A stretch of DNA of 64,000 nt from an uncultured Clostridia bacterium (GTDB lineage Bacteria > Bacillota > Clostridia > Oscillospirales > Ruminococcaceae): NCBI GenBank assembly GCA_947586185.1, contig CANPXN010000001.1:124001-188000 (forward strand), read 5' to 3'. The notes under the pieces are model-generated. The model saw only the letters and a program-made list of their open reading frames with translations. It did not search any database and was not told the origin of the DNA. Within the stretch, counting starts at the first letter, position 1. Each line of letters starts with the position of its first letter. Below are positions 54,274-63,513 of this stretch, one piece after another. A program made the translations under genes and the position numbers.

Positions 54274-54807
54274 TTAGCTTAAAAACGGCCATTTAGCTTT
54301 TCCGTTTCTGTAAAATTCCTTATAGTATGAGAATATATAAGAGGCATCCTGAGCTGTTATTTCGGAGGATACATTAGCGCCGTATCCCCAGTCAACATTT
54401 GCGGCAAACTTCTGCTTTGAATCAAGCTTCATGTTTTGCCCCTTGTAAGCTGCCTTGTATGCAGAAAATGCCATTGAAGCGTCGGCTGCGGTAATTTTTC
54501 CGTCGCCGTTTACATCTCCTCTTGTGACAACGTTTATATTTCCTTTTCCTGCGATAAGCCTTACGTTGCCCTCAAGATGAACGTAAACGGTATAGCTTGT
54601 GTTTCCCGTCATTTCATATGATGAAGCGCAAACAGTTCCGTCAGAATCCGTTACAGTGATTTTTCCGTAGCGGTTATCTGTGTCATCACTGAAGCAGTAA
54701 AGCTCTCCGGAAGCTGTATACCCGGAGTCTGCTGAAACCGGAGCAGATGAAAGCAGTACGGTTATTCCGGCAAGAAGAGCTGATAAGGACATTAAAATTC
54801 TTTTCAA
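54274..54807 (-). CDS. Small secreted dockerin protein
   Basis: 177 residues, TTG start 9 bases after GGAGG. A signal peptide (1-~26, VSA-DS) precedes a ~65-residue beta domain (SGELYCFSDDTDNRYGKITV to VYVHLEGNVRLIAGKG) of unknown type, then a dockerin with loop 1 GDVNGDGKITAADASMAFSA and an unusual loop 2, NVDWGYGANVSSEITAQDAS, that carries an insertion between the calcium ligands. The helix pattern (DASMAFSAYKAAY, DASYIFSYYKEFYRNG) is that of the LRR-dockerin proteins, not of the enzymes. Confidence 0.82.
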   Translation of the reverse strand: MKRILMSLSALLAGITVLLSSAPVSADSGYTASGELYCFSDDTDNRYGKITVTDSDGTVCASSYEMTGNTSYTVYVHLEGNVRLIAGKGNINVVTRGDVNGDGKITAADASMAFSAYKAAYKGQNMKLDSKQKFAANVDWGYGANVSSEITAQDASYIFSYYKEFYRNGKAKWPFLS

Positions 54808-54868
54808 GTAAAAATACCTCCTTAGCTTTGTTGTTTAAGTATAGCATATAAGGATTTTTATGTCAAAC

Positions 54869-54897
54869 TTGACACAAGCCGTAAAATCATGTAAAAT
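54869..54897 (+). promoter_or_regulatory. Sigma-A promoter of rnpB
   Basis: A perfect TTGACA (54869-54874), a 17-base spacer and TAAAAT (54892-54897), placing the start point near 54905. Confidence 0.82.
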
Positions 54898-54904
54898 GTA
54901 TATT

Positions 54905-55242
54905 GAGCAGACTATGCGGCAGCGGGAACGTTTTAGTTCATGAGGAAAGTCCGAGCATCACAGAGCAGGGTAGCTGCTAACGGCAGCCGGGGGCGACCTT
55001 AGGGCAAGTGCAACAGAGATATACCGCCGGTTTTCCGGTAAGGGTGGAAAGGCGAGGCAAGAGCTCACCAGAGTGCAGGAGACTGTACTGCTATGTAAAC
55101 CCTACCCGATGCAACGTCTATTGGTACAGTTTCGTCAACGTCTGCTCGGCGGGCGAGCTGTAATGACGGCTTGAGCCATGGGGCGACCTGTGGCGTAGAT
55201 AAATTGTCGCACACGACAGAACTCGGCTTATCGGTCTGGTCA
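54905..55242 (+). ncRNA. rnpB: RNase P RNA, class A
   Basis: The conserved core is clear: GAGGAAAGTCCGAGC (CR I, 54942-54956), then CAGGGT, the AGGGTGGAAAGGCGAGG region, GCAACAGAGA and, near the 3' end, ACAGAACTCGGCTTATCGGTCTG, whose ends pair with GCAGAC at the 5' end (P1). About 340 nt, of ancestral type. It is the catalytic RNA that matures tRNA 5' ends. The neighbouring minus-strand gene is convergent. Confidence 0.95.
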
Positions 55243-55243
55243 G

Positions 55244-55275
55244 GATCCTGAGGAAATTTTTCTCGGGATCTTTTT
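55244..55275 (+). terminator. Terminator of rnpB
   Basis: GATCCTGAG / CTCGGGATC (one G-U) with a 9-base loop, followed by five T; it runs to the last base of the convergent TPR gene. Confidence 0.88.
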
Positions 55276-56089
55276 ATTGCCCGGTTTCAAGTAGCGTGCG
55301 AAGATGCTTGGCATCTCCTCCATGAGTGCCATACATAGCGCAGTATTTTTCCGCATTTTCGTAGTCGCCGAGAAAGCTGTATGCAATAGCTGCTGCGCTC
55401 ATTGCCGGAGCAATAGCCGGATTGAGCTTCAGCGCTTTAAGAGCGTTTTCTACTGCAATTTCATAATCGCCGTTCTGAACGCAGAAGGTCGCAAGATTAC
55501 TATAGGCATATGCGTTGTCAGGATTGTATGCAACGGCATTTTTAAGAGCGCTTAAAGCCTCTTCCTTTCTGCCTGCCTGAGAGTATATGATGCTTAAGTT
55601 TGACCATGCTCTTGAATATGTAACATCATGCCTTAAAAGCTCCTCATATGTTTCAGCCGCCGCATTAGGCAGATTCATATCCTTAAAGGAAAGCGCCTTG
55701 AACATTAAAACGGCAATAAAATCAGCCGTTGTGATGCAGCTGTTTTCGAGCTTTTCGAGGATATTTACAGCTTTTTTGCATTTGTCGGTATTGAAAAAGT
55801 AAATTGCGTTCATAAGATTGCTGTAGCTTTTTTTATCATTTTGAAAAGCTTTCCCGATAATATCCTTATACTGCATCTCATATTCCTTTATGCTGTGGCG
55901 TTTGCTGATATTTCCCTTTTTAAGGCCTGCTAACGCTGAGAAATATACAACGATTATAACAAGTGCCTTCGTTCCGAATTTGAGGTTTCTCAGGACGTCC
56001 TGTTCAGAGAAAGCAACGGCATAGATAAGCATTACTATTGCGACGCAGATAACGAATACAGCGGATATTATAGACAGCTTTGATTTCAT
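55274..56089 (-). CDS. Membrane-anchored TPR protein
   Basis: 271 residues, ATG after GGAGG. Two N-terminal helices (IISAVFVICVAIVMLIYAVA and TKALVIIVVYFSALAGL) anchor it. The rest is helical, with three to four tetratricopeptide repeats at ~140-265 (AAAETYEELLRHDVTYSRAW, EEALSALKNAVAYNPDNAYA, EIAVENALKALKLNPAIAPA). It is likely a protein-interaction scaffold at the inner face of the membrane; no specific partner is suggested by context. Confidence 0.82.
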   Translation of the reverse strand: MKSKLSIISAVFVICVAIVMLIYAVAFSEQDVLRNLKFGTKALVIIVVYFSALAGLKKGNISKRHSIKEYEMQYKDIIGKAFQNDKKSYSNLMNAIYFFNTDKCKKAVNILEKLENSCITTADFIAVLMFKALSFKDMNLPNAAAETYEELLRHDVTYSRAWSNLSIIYSQAGRKEEALSALKNAVAYNPDNAYAYSNLATFCVQNGDYEIAVENALKALKLNPAIAPAMSAAAIAYSFLGDYENAEKYCAMYGTHGGDAKHLRTLLETGQ

Positions 56090-56163
56090 AAAAATTACCT
56101 CCGGATATTTTATAGCCCTGTCAGGCTTTGCGTTTTTATATAAGGGACTTGCGCGTCAACAAG

Positions 56164-56186
56164 AAGGACGGCGTAAAGCCGTCCTT
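56164..56186 (-). terminator. Terminator of the LRR-dockerin gene at 56 kb
   Basis: Stem AAGGACGGC / GCCGTCCTT with a 5-base loop, the same family as the hairpins at 12128 and 13426. Confidence 0.85.
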
Positions 56187-56191
56187 TAACT

Positions 56192-57199
56192 TTACCCCCT
56201 TCTGTAATTCTCCTTGTAAATTGAAAATACCTTGGATACGTCGATTGCTGTTATTTTTCCGTCGTTGTTTAGATCACATCTTTTCATTTGCTCCTCAGTG
56301 AAAGTGCTAGGTTCACTTCTATAGATCCTTTTAAATTCACTGAACATCAAGGAGGCGTCCTTGGCTGTTACTTTTCCATCGCCGTCTGCGTCGCCTAAAA
56401 CGCCATAGTCATTTATTGCAAGAAACTTGTAATTATATTCATCGGCATAGGTCTGTGCAGTGGAGTTTGCATAGCCATAAATAGTGCCTTTATAATAAAC
56501 TTTACTATTCTCATCATAGCCACTGCTTATAGTGTCATTAGCCATAGCTATTTCACAATCATGATTCAAAACAGTTATACTTTCAAGACCTGTACAGTAA
56601 TAAAACGCACTACTTCCTATACTTGTTACACCGTCAGGAATCGTTATGCTTTCAAGACTTGTACAGCTGTCAAATGCCCAGCTAGCAATGCCCCTTGTAC
56701 CGGCCTTTATTTCAGCCGATACAACGTCTTTATCACAATCTACAACCCATTTATCCGCATACTTTACGCCTGTTTGATTATTAACTAAAGCTGTATTCAA
56801 AAATGCATAGGAACCTATACTTGTCACACTATCCGGAATCGTTATGCTTTTAAGACTTGTACAGCCGTCAAATGCACCACCTCCTATACTTTTTACGCTG
56901 TTCGGGATCGTTACGCTTTCAAGACTTGTACAATCCTGAAAAGCTTCAAAACCGATCAATTCAACCGGTAGTCCGTTAATTTCCGCAGGTATATCGACAG
57001 AGACAGCGGATTTGTCACAATTGTTTATTCTAACATAATCACACTTTCCGTCTGCACCTTTGTCCATTATATCATAAGTAAGTATGCCGTAAGTATTATC
57101 AGCTCCGGCAGATAATAGTCCCCAATCTCCGTACATAACGGTCACACTACATGCTATTGCTGTGACTGAGCTTAAAATTTTCCTCATTAATTTCATCAT
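56192..57199 (-). CDS. Secreted BspA-like LRR protein with C-terminal dockerin
   Basis: 335 residues; ATG 57199 or 57196 (better spaced from GAGGAGG). A signal peptide (~1-32), the DIMDKGADGKCDYVRINNCD region and about five LRR_5 repeats, with the SQTGV-like spacer (NNQTGVKYADKWVVDCDKDV), precede a complete dockerin (GDADGDGKVTAKDASLMFSE; CDLNNDGKITAIDVSKVFSI). It is the closest intact relative of the broken gene at 12208, though 43 kb away and on the other strand. Role as for the paralogues. Confidence 0.88.
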   Translation of the reverse strand: MMKLMRKILSSVTAIACSVTVMYGDWGLLSAGADNTYGILTYDIMDKGADGKCDYVRINNCDKSAVSVDIPAEINGLPVELIGFEAFQDCTSLESVTIPNSVKSIGGGAFDGCTSLKSITIPDSVTSIGSYAFLNTALVNNQTGVKYADKWVVDCDKDVVSAEIKAGTRGIASWAFDSCTSLESITIPDGVTSIGSSAFYYCTGLESITVLNHDCEIAMANDTISSGYDENSKVYYKGTIYGYANSTAQTYADEYNYKFLAINDYGVLGDADGDGKVTAKDASLMFSEFKRIYRSEPSTFTEEQMKRCDLNNDGKITAIDVSKVFSIYKENYRRG

Positions 57200-57301
57200 A
57201 ATTCCTCCTCATATCAACCATGTACAGTTAAAATAAATGCTCTGCGTATTTGCAATAATATTTTTATTATACCATATTTTCTAAATCTATGCAATAAAAA
57301 T

Positions 57302-57325
57302 GTCCTCCCGGCATTTCGGAAGGAC
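57302..57325 (-). terminator. Terminator of the gene at 57341
   Basis: GTCCTCCCG / CGGAAGGAC with one mismatch and a 6-base loop; on the minus strand ATTTTTATTG follows. Confidence 0.7.
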
Positions 57326-57340
57326 GTTTAATATCTATGC

Positions 57341-58261
57341 TTATTGATCGCTTTTCTTTGAGGAAGATCGTCTGTGTGCAATATATGCTGCGGCTGAGAT
57401 CGCAAGGAGCAGTACTAAGGATGATACGATTATAATCACTCCGATCGTATTGTGGCTTAGTCCCTTATCAGGGAATGGGTCAAATTCATTTGCCTGCGCC
57501 GCAATAGCGTCAGCCTTTTCTCCGACACCACCGCCTACCAATAATTGGTTTGATTTTTTTGCTTCAGATTCTATATCAATGTATTCAGATTCATCATAAG
57601 TCCTATCCATAACAGTCATAAAGTCCGATGCGGTGTAGATTGTTCCTGATAAAATATAAGGGTTTTCCAAGCAGGAAGTGTCATAAGGAACGATATATTC
57701 GTTATCTTCTGTTTCAAAATAAAGAAAGTCAAGATAATATAAGTCAGAATAAAGATGAGCAGCGTTTAATATTTCCGAGCCTGTATTTTCCTTGATAATT
57801 TCAGAAAATTTGTTTATTTCAGCTACATAGTCCGTGACTTCTTCCTCTCCTGTGGCAGAGCCGGCATATTCATATTTTCCGTCGTTTATATTTATGGAAT
57901 AAAGGCTTTTTCCTGCCGGAACCTGTATATGATAGCTATCCTCAATCAGCGATTTAAAGCTGCCTGAGCTTTTGTATTCCTGTATTATATAAGGCTTAAC
58001 ACAGAAGGACTTATATGCTTTATTCATATCATATCCCCTAGCGAGAAGATCACTAGCAATAACATCGGAGTCGATGGAATAAACCTCAGCGTCGGGGTCA
58101 ATTGATTCGTTGTATTCTTCAAGAGCGATCATTGCGCCCTTTAATTCATTGTCAGAAAGCTGCCATGACTCTTCGGCAGAAACGGTCATGCAGGAAAGCA
58201 TGGGAATTGATATAAATGCTCCGGTCAATATAATCGACAGCAGTGATTTAAGCTTTTTCAT
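57341..58261 (-). CDS. Secreted, C-terminally anchored surface protein of unknown function
   Basis: 306 residues, ATG after AAAGGAGG. A signal peptide (~1-30, VSA-EE) is followed by a ~230-residue acidic, Tyr-rich outside domain (IDPDAEVYSIDSDVIASDLL; NDGKYEYAGSATGEEEVTDY) and a single C-terminal helix (TIGVIIIVSSLVLLLAISAA) with a basic HRRSSSKK tail. No LPXTG motif, no dockerin and no known domain are seen. It stands alone with its own terminator. It may be a cell-surface anchor or sensor. Confidence 0.72.
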   Translation of the reverse strand: MKKLKSLLSIILTGAFISIPMLSCMTVSAEESWQLSDNELKGAMIALEEYNESIDPDAEVYSIDSDVIASDLLARGYDMNKAYKSFCVKPYIIQEYKSSGSFKSLIEDSYHIQVPAGKSLYSININDGKYEYAGSATGEEEVTDYVAEINKFSEIIKENTGSEILNAAHLYSDLYYLDFLYFETEDNEYIVPYDTSCLENPYILSGTIYTASDFMTVMDRTYDESEYIDIESEAKKSNQLLVGGGVGEKADAIAAQANEFDPFPDKGLSHNTIGVIIIVSSLVLLLAISAAAYIAHRRSSSKKSDQ

Positions 58262-58415
58262 ATAGTTTTACCTCCTTTATATTGATAATTTACATTATTT
58301 TCAGAATATATTCTGTATATATTATACATTGTTAAACAAAGGAAGTCAACAATATTTTACATAATTATCTTAAATTTAATGAAAATTTTAACAAGTATAT
58401 TTGTACAATTCAAAC

Positions 58416-58449
58416 AAAAAAGGCTCTCCCTTAACGGGAAAGCCTTTTA
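58416..58449 (-). terminator. Terminator of gap
   Basis: AAAAGGCT...AGCCTTTT with an inner CCC/GGG pairing; on the minus strand TTTTTTGTTTG follows. Confidence 0.78.
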
Positions 58450-58467
58450 TTTTAAGCATAAAGCTTA

Positions 58468-59499
58468 TTAGCAGTTTTCTGCAAAGTACTTGATTGTTCT
58501 AACCATTTGTGATGTGTATGAGTTTTCGTTGTCATACCATGAAACAACCTGTACTTCATAAAGATCGTCAGCGATCTTTGAAACCATTGTCTGTGTTGCA
58601 TCAAAGAGTGAACCGAATCTCATGCCGATAACGTCAGAAGAAACGATTGGGTCTTCGTTATAGCCGAATGATTCTGATGCAGCAGCCTTCATAGCAGCGT
58701 TGATGCCTTCAACAGTTACATCACTGCCCTTAACAACAGCTGTAAGGATTGTTGTTGAGCCTGTTGGAACAGGAACTCTCTGAGCAGAACCGATGAGCTT
58801 GCCGTTGAGTTCAGGAATTACAAGACCGATAGCCTTAGCAGCGCCTGTTGAGTTAGGAACGATGTTAGCAGCGCCTGCTCTTGCTCTTCTGAGGTCGCCC
58901 TTTCTGTGAGGACCGTCAAGGATCATCTGGTCGCCTGTATAAGCGTGGATTGTTGACATGATACCGCTCTGGATAGGAGCATACTTGTTAAGAGTATCAG
59001 CCATTGGAGCCAGGCAGTTTGTTGTGCATGATGCAGCAGAAATGATGTTGTCTTCCTTTGTAAGAGTCTTTTCATTTACGCTGAAAACGATTGTTTTAAG
59101 ATCGCTTCCTGCTGGAGCTGAAATAACGACTTTCTTAGCGCCTGCATCAATGTGAGCCTGTGACTTAGCCTTTGAGCAGTAGAAACCTGTACACTCAAGA
59201 ACTACGTCAACGCCAAGCTCGCCCCATGGGAGTTCAGCAGCGTTAGCCTTAGCATAAATTGTGATCTTCTTTCCGTCAACTGTGATAGAATCTTCACCAG
59301 CTTCAACTGTGTGAAGGCCTTCGCCGATTCTTCCGCAGTAACCGCCCTGAGCTGTATCATACTTGAGAAGGTTTGCAAGCATCTTAGGATCTGTAAGATC
59401 GTTGATTGCAACTACCTCATAGCCTTCAGCGCCAAACATCTGTCTGAAAGCAAGACGGCCGATACGGCCAAAACCATTAATAGCAACTTTTACTGACAT
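58468..59499 (-). CDS. gap: Glyceraldehyde-3-phosphate dehydrogenase
   Basis: 343 residues, ATG after AGGAGG. It oxidises glyceraldehyde-3-phosphate with NAD and phosphate. NAD-binding [15 protein letters not shown] is at the start, Cys of [12 protein letters not shown] is the catalytic thiol (~155), and [20 protein letters not shown] and [16 protein letters not shown] are family motifs. Codon use is strongly biased, as in gdhA and fba. Confidence 0.97.
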   Translation of the reverse strand: MSVKVAINGFGRIGRLAFRQMFGAEGYEVVAINDLTDPKMLANLLKYDTAQGGYCGRIGEGLHTVEAGEDSITVDGKKITIYAKANAAELPWGELGVDVVLECTGFYCSKAKSQAHIDAGAKKVVISAPAGSDLKTIVFSVNEKTLTKEDNIISAASCTTNCLAPMADTLNKYAPIQSGIMSTIHAYTGDQMILDGPHRKGDLRRARAGAANIVPNSTGAAKAIGLVIPELNGKLIGSAQRVPVPTGSTTILTAVVKGSDVTVEGINAAMKAAASESFGYNEDPIVSSDVIGMRFGSLFDATQTMVSKIADDLYEVQVVSWYDNENSYTSQMVRTIKYFAENC

Positions 59500-59530
59500 T
59501 GGATATTACCTCCTAAATAATTATATTATT

Positions 59531-59559
59531 ATTGTACACTAATTTTAAGAATTTTTCAA
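59531..59559 (-). promoter_or_regulatory. Sigma-A promoter of gap
   Basis: On the minus strand TTGAAA (59559-59554), a 17-base spacer and TACAAT (59536-59531), 32 bases before the gap start. Confidence 0.68.
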
Positions 59560-59683
59560 GTACTTTGACAAAAAAATAACCAAATTTATTGCATAAATTA
59601 TCCGGACTACGTTGTTTCGACGTTTTCCGTTTAAAAAACTGGGAAATCATCATAAAAAAACAAAATTAATTTGGTTTTTCCTA

Positions 59684-59712
59684 TTACAATATTCAAAACT
59701 TTGTAGTATAAT
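59684..59712 (+). promoter_or_regulatory. Promoter of the histidine-kinase-like gene
   Basis: TTACAA (59684-59689), a 17-base spacer and TATAAT (59707-59712). Confidence 0.62.
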
Positions 59713-59765
59713 AGAATTATGTGAAGTGTCCATAATATTATTGTCAGAAAAGGAGGTGTTTATTC

Positions 59766-60824
59766 TTGAATAAAGATGTTGAGTTTCTTAAAAACTTTTT
59801 CAAACATTCCAGTGAAAATGTTATAATTACTGATTATGATTTCAATATCATCTGGTGCAGCAGCGGAGAGCTTAGCAGCTGTTTAAAGGGAAAGTCATGC
59901 CGAGGTATCTTTGAGAATGCAGACAGCATAAATGAAAGCGGAAAATATTTTGTCAGATTAAGCGGCCTTGTATATGAGTGCAGCATAATAAAATACCCTG
60001 GCGAAGACGGTGGAATATATGTTATTCAGATGGGAAATGATGATGTCTTATTTTCATTTATAAAGTGCAGTGTTATTCAGGAATTTATTGTTAACAGATC
60101 AGCTGCGGTCAGGCATGCAGTGACTGGTATTTCTGTTTCGGGAAATAAAATTTACGAGTCCCTTGATAAGTCGTCCCTCAAAAACGAAAAAATGTATCTT
60201 AATATTGCAATGGGGAATTGCTATAAGCTGCTGAAATCTTCTATGGATATGTCGGAGCTTGTGAGATATACTGACGGAAGTATTGAGAGCCGCTGCATTG
60301 ATCTTTCAAGAACCCTCGGAGAATTTGCAAGAATTTGCAATGACCTTATGCGGGGACAGAAGAAGGTAAATGTTGATTATCAGCCTGATCTTTTTATTAA
60401 GGCTGATGCTGACAGGCTTACGGCGTGCCTTTTGTCCATGGTAGTTCTTTCTGGAGGAGGGGATAATAGTATGATAGTCATTTCAGCTGAAAGGATAGGC
60501 TCAAGTGTGTCCATTACAGTATCCGGCTGTAAAAGCGAAACATCATCCAGACCCTGCAAGCACAGTGCGTTTTCAGAAATGTATCAGGATAACGGCATAA
60601 GACCTGAGTGCAGTATTCTTGACAGGTTCTGTAAGGAGTTTGGCGGAACGCTTTATGCAGCTGACGAAGCAGGACAGAACAAGAGCTATAGCATAAGACT
60701 TCCTTACTGCGACGATGAGCCGGAGCCTATATTTCGTTCCGATCAGAGCCGTTACAGTGAAAACAAATTTTCCTGTTATCATATAGCATTGTCTGAAATT
60801 GTGGATATTGATTATTACCGGTGA
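59766..60824 (+). CDS. Cytoplasmic PAS/histidine-kinase-like protein, catalytic motifs eroded
   Basis: 352 residues, TTG start 7 bases after AAAGGAGGTG. A PAS-like N-domain (~8-100, NVIITDYDFNIIWCSSGELS) is followed by a helical region with RSAAVRHAVTGISVSGNKIY, where His could stand for the phosphorylated residue, and a C-terminal domain shaped like a GHKL ATPase (KADADRLTACLLSMVVLSGG; ILDRFCKEFGGTLYAADEAG). The N-box Asn and glycine loops are not evident, so ATP binding is doubtful. No response regulator is adjacent. It has no membrane helix. It may be a phosphotransfer or anti-sigma-like protein. Confidence 0.65.
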   Translation: MNKDVEFLKNFFKHSSENVIITDYDFNIIWCSSGELSSCLKGKSCRGIFENADSINESGKYFVRLSGLVYECSIIKYPGEDGGIYVIQMGNDDVLFSFIKCSVIQEFIVNRSAAVRHAVTGISVSGNKIYESLDKSSLKNEKMYLNIAMGNCYKLLKSSMDMSELVRYTDGSIESRCIDLSRTLGEFARICNDLMRGQKKVNVDYQPDLFIKADADRLTACLLSMVVLSGGGDNSMIVISAERIGSSVSITVSGCKSETSSRPCKHSAFSEMYQDNGIRPECSILDRFCKEFGGTLYAADEAGQNKSYSIRLPYCDDEPEPIFRSDQSRYSENKFSCYHIALSEIVDIDYYR

Positions 60825-60839
60825 GTAAACCGGATATGA

Positions 60840-60873
60840 AAAGCGCTCCCCTCAGTAAAAAGGGGAGCGCTTT
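60840..60873. terminator. Bidirectional terminator
   Basis: A perfect 13-bp stem AAAGCGCTCCCCT / AGGGGAGCGCTTT with an 8-base loop, between the kinase-like gene and the convergent mannanase gene. Confidence 0.88.
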
Positions 60874-60889
60874 AGCTTAATAATTATTT

Positions 60890-62707
60890 TTATCCTTCAT
60901 AGGTTTTAAGAGCTACGTCCTGACCCGTTAAGAACTTTGCAAGAGTAACGATATCTTCAATTGAAATTTCACCGTCACCTGTTACATCTTCAACACGTGC
61001 GTGTGGGCGAAGACCTGTAGGAACTTTTGAATTAATTAAATAAAATCTCTTCATAAGAATAAGGTCATAAATATTGATAATGCCGTTGCCGTCCATATCT
61101 CCTGCTATGATCTCAGGTTCGGTCGGATCTGTAGGGTCAACTCCGCCAAATGTCTTCCAGTTTTCCGGAAGTTCATCAAGAGTTATAACAAGATCGCTCT
61201 GATAAAGCTCCTTGACAGTATCAGGATTGTTCTTGTTGCTTGACAAAATGTGCTCTCCGTACCATGGGCAGAAATAAAGCCAGTATGCCTTTTCAATTGT
61301 AAGATTGCCAAGGCTTGGTATTGTATCGTTTTCCGGCATTGAAACCATTTTGCCGTTGTTTACGTAATCAACGAGAGTATAGAAAATTGATGACTCAGCG
61401 TCTTCGTTAGGACCGGTTGTATTTCCGTCATGACGATGGTATTCAGTATTGTACTTATCATAGCCTACGATATCAACATATTCGTCTCCTACATACCATT
61501 CCTTGGATTCGCTTGACCATGTATAGAGGTTTTCCTCCCAGATAAGGTTATGAACGCCGTATTTTTCAGTAAGCGTTGTATACAGAAGCTTCCACAACTC
61601 CTTATAAACCTCAGCGCCTGACTTGCTCCACCAGAACCATGCGCCTGAACCGTCAAGGCCGCCGTTGCCCTCAGCTTCGTGGAAAGGTCTGAAAATAACC
61701 GGAACGCCAGCTTCCTGAACTCTCAGAAGCTGTTCTGCAAGGTCCTCTATAGCCATCATTACATAGCCGTTTTCCTTTGTTCCCTCAACGATAGCTTTGG
61801 AAGTGTCAAAATCGCTTTTTTCAGTGTATGTGCACTTCTGCCAGTCAACTGCATCTCCAAGCTCATAGCTTGCAAAGTCTGTTGGAACGTTAATATGCCA
61901 GCAAACAGTTGGGATGCCGTTTTTCTCGTTTGCCCATTCAATAATACGCTCGGTTGTGTTGTCGTCCCAACCGTAGAGCGGATTATAGTTCATCATATCA
62001 AAGCCTCTGATCGCAGGGTATTCACCGCTGAGATCGTGAATAAAGTCAAACTCAAGCTCGTAGTTGCCGTCGTTGCCGCCGCCGTAGATTTCCTGCTGAC
62101 CGGAAAGGATATTTTTTCCGTAAACGCTTGTAAGGTATTTCATAAGACCCTTAACCTCAGGAGTCGCTTCCTTGTCACAAGGCGTAGGATCAAGCTTTGT
62201 AAGGTCAGGATAAACTGCCTCCTCAATAGTAAGGGTATCGTACTCAGCATAGCCGTACTGTGGCATGATCTTTATTTCGTTTATGCCCTTTTTGAGTCTG
62301 AACATACCAAGACTTATATCTTTCCACTCAGTTGAATAAGGTAAAGTTGTTGTGTAGGAAACATCGTTTACATTAATTGTCTGCACACGTCCTGCCTGAT
62401 CGAGAATCTGAGCATATCTTACAGACATCTGATACATTCCTTCTTCTGGAACATCTACCTTAAAGCTGATAGGATTTCCTGTCAAGTAAGCAAAGCCTTC
62501 TCCTGAATAACCCGGAATCTGATTTTCATAAACACTCGTCCAGACCGTATCGCCGTTAAGGTTCAGATCCTCGCATTCCACTGTTGCAGGAAATGACGAG
62601 ATAACCGGATCTTCATCGGCAGCAAACGCTGAAGATGCCGAAAATGCAAGAGTTGTCACAGAAAGAACTGTGGCTGCTGCAATTGAAATTAGCCGTTTGA
62701 TTTTCAT
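60890..62707 (-). CDS. Secreted GH26 beta-mannanase with CBM35 and dockerin
   Basis: 605 residues, ATG after GGGAGG. The order is: signal peptide (1-~29, AFA-AD); CBM35-like module (~40-165, ATVECEDLNLNGDTVW, INEIKIMPQYGYAEYDTLTI); GH26 (~175-505) with acid/base Glu in FRPFHEAEGNGG, EYVDIVGYDKYN, and the nucleophile Glu most likely in MVSMPENDTIPS; C-terminal dockerin (GDMDGNGIINIYDLILMKRF, then EDVTGDGEISIEDI). It cleaves mannans or glucomannans and would join the same cohesins as the pectin enzymes. It is a single-gene transcript. Confidence 0.92.
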   Translation of the reverse strand: MKIKRLISIAAATVLSVTTLAFSASSAFAADEDPVISSFPATVECEDLNLNGDTVWTSVYENQIPGYSGEGFAYLTGNPISFKVDVPEEGMYQMSVRYAQILDQAGRVQTINVNDVSYTTTLPYSTEWKDISLGMFRLKKGINEIKIMPQYGYAEYDTLTIEEAVYPDLTKLDPTPCDKEATPEVKGLMKYLTSVYGKNILSGQQEIYGGGNDGNYELEFDFIHDLSGEYPAIRGFDMMNYNPLYGWDDNTTERIIEWANEKNGIPTVCWHINVPTDFASYELGDAVDWQKCTYTEKSDFDTSKAIVEGTKENGYVMMAIEDLAEQLLRVQEAGVPVIFRPFHEAEGNGGLDGSGAWFWWSKSGAEVYKELWKLLYTTLTEKYGVHNLIWEENLYTWSSESKEWYVGDEYVDIVGYDKYNTEYHRHDGNTTGPNEDAESSIFYTLVDYVNNGKMVSMPENDTIPSLGNLTIEKAYWLYFCPWYGEHILSSNKNNPDTVKELYQSDLVITLDELPENWKTFGGVDPTDPTEPEIIAGDMDGNGIINIYDLILMKRFYLINSKVPTGLRPHARVEDVTGDGEISIEDIVTLAKFLTGQDVALKTYEG

Positions 62708-62732
62708 AATAAAATTCCTCCCTATTTTTATT

Positions 62733-62763
62733 TTAAGGCAGTACGAACTCTGTACAGCCTTAA
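62733..62763. repeat. TTAAGGC inverted repeat upstream of the mannanase
   Basis: TTAAGGC-A-GTAC and GTAC-A-GCCTTAA flank a 7-base loop. The ends match those of the dispersed element family; it lies in the mannanase promoter region and could also be an operator. Confidence 0.5.
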
Positions 62764-62832
62764 TTAATGGTACACTTACCCATTGTTTTAATTATACAAT
62801 AATGTCCCTGATTTGTCAATAATTTTATACAC

Positions 62833-62861
62833 AAAAAACCCTGCTGCAAAACACAGCAGGG
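62833..62861 (-). terminator. Terminator of the rpiB-upp transcript
   Basis: CCCTGCTG / CAGCAGGG with a 7-base loop, followed on the minus strand by a run of six T. Confidence 0.85.
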
Positions 62862-62871
62862 GAAATATATT

Positions 62872-63501
62872 TTATTTTGTACCAAAAATTCTGTCGCCTG
62901 CGTCGCCGAATCCTGGAATAATGTAATTATTCTCATTGAGTCCCTGATCCATTACTCCGCAGTAGATATCAACGTCCGGGTGAGCCTTTTCAATAGCGGC
63001 AATACCCTGAGGTGAAGCGATTATGCACATGAACTTAATATGCTTTACTCCGAAAGTCTTTACCTCGTTAATAGCACTAACGGCTGTCTTTCCTGTTGCA
63101 AGCATAGGGTCGATGATGATAACATCTCTCTCGGAAACGTCATCAGGAAGCTTGCAGTAATATTTTTCAGTGTTGTGTTCGTTGTCCTTTGCAAACACGC
63201 CTATATGTCCGATTTTTGCAGCCGGAACAAGCTTTGTAACTCCCTCGATCATTCCAAGTCCTGCACGCAGTACCGGAACAAATGCAAGCTTTCTTCCTGA
63301 AATTATCTTTGTTTTAGCCACTGCAACAGGAGTTTCGATCTCAACCTCTTTAAGGGGCAGATCTCTTGTTGCCTCATAGCATATGAGCATTGCTGTTTCT
63401 GAAACCAGTTCTCTGAATTCCTTAGAGCCTGTGTTTTTATCTCTGAGCAATGAAATTTTGTGCTGGATAAGCGGATGTTCAATTAAGTGTAATCCTGCCA
63501 T
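62872..63501 (-). CDS. upp: Uracil phosphoribosyltransferase
   Basis: 209 residues. It makes UMP from uracil and PRPP. The opening [20 protein letters not shown] is diagnostic, the PRPP motif is [17 protein letters not shown] (~127-143), and the uracil-binding end is [16 protein letters not shown]. It follows rpiB by 12 bases, a common Firmicute arrangement. Confidence 0.96.
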   Translation of the reverse strand: MAGLHLIEHPLIQHKISLLRDKNTGSKEFRELVSETAMLICYEATRDLPLKEVEIETPVAVAKTKIISGRKLAFVPVLRAGLGMIEGVTKLVPAAKIGHIGVFAKDNEHNTEKYYCKLPDDVSERDVIIIDPMLATGKTAVSAINEVKTFGVKHIKFMCIIASPQGIAAIEKAHPDVDIYCGVMDQGLNENNYIIPGFGDAGDRIFGTK

Positions 63502-63513
63502 GTCTGATACCTC

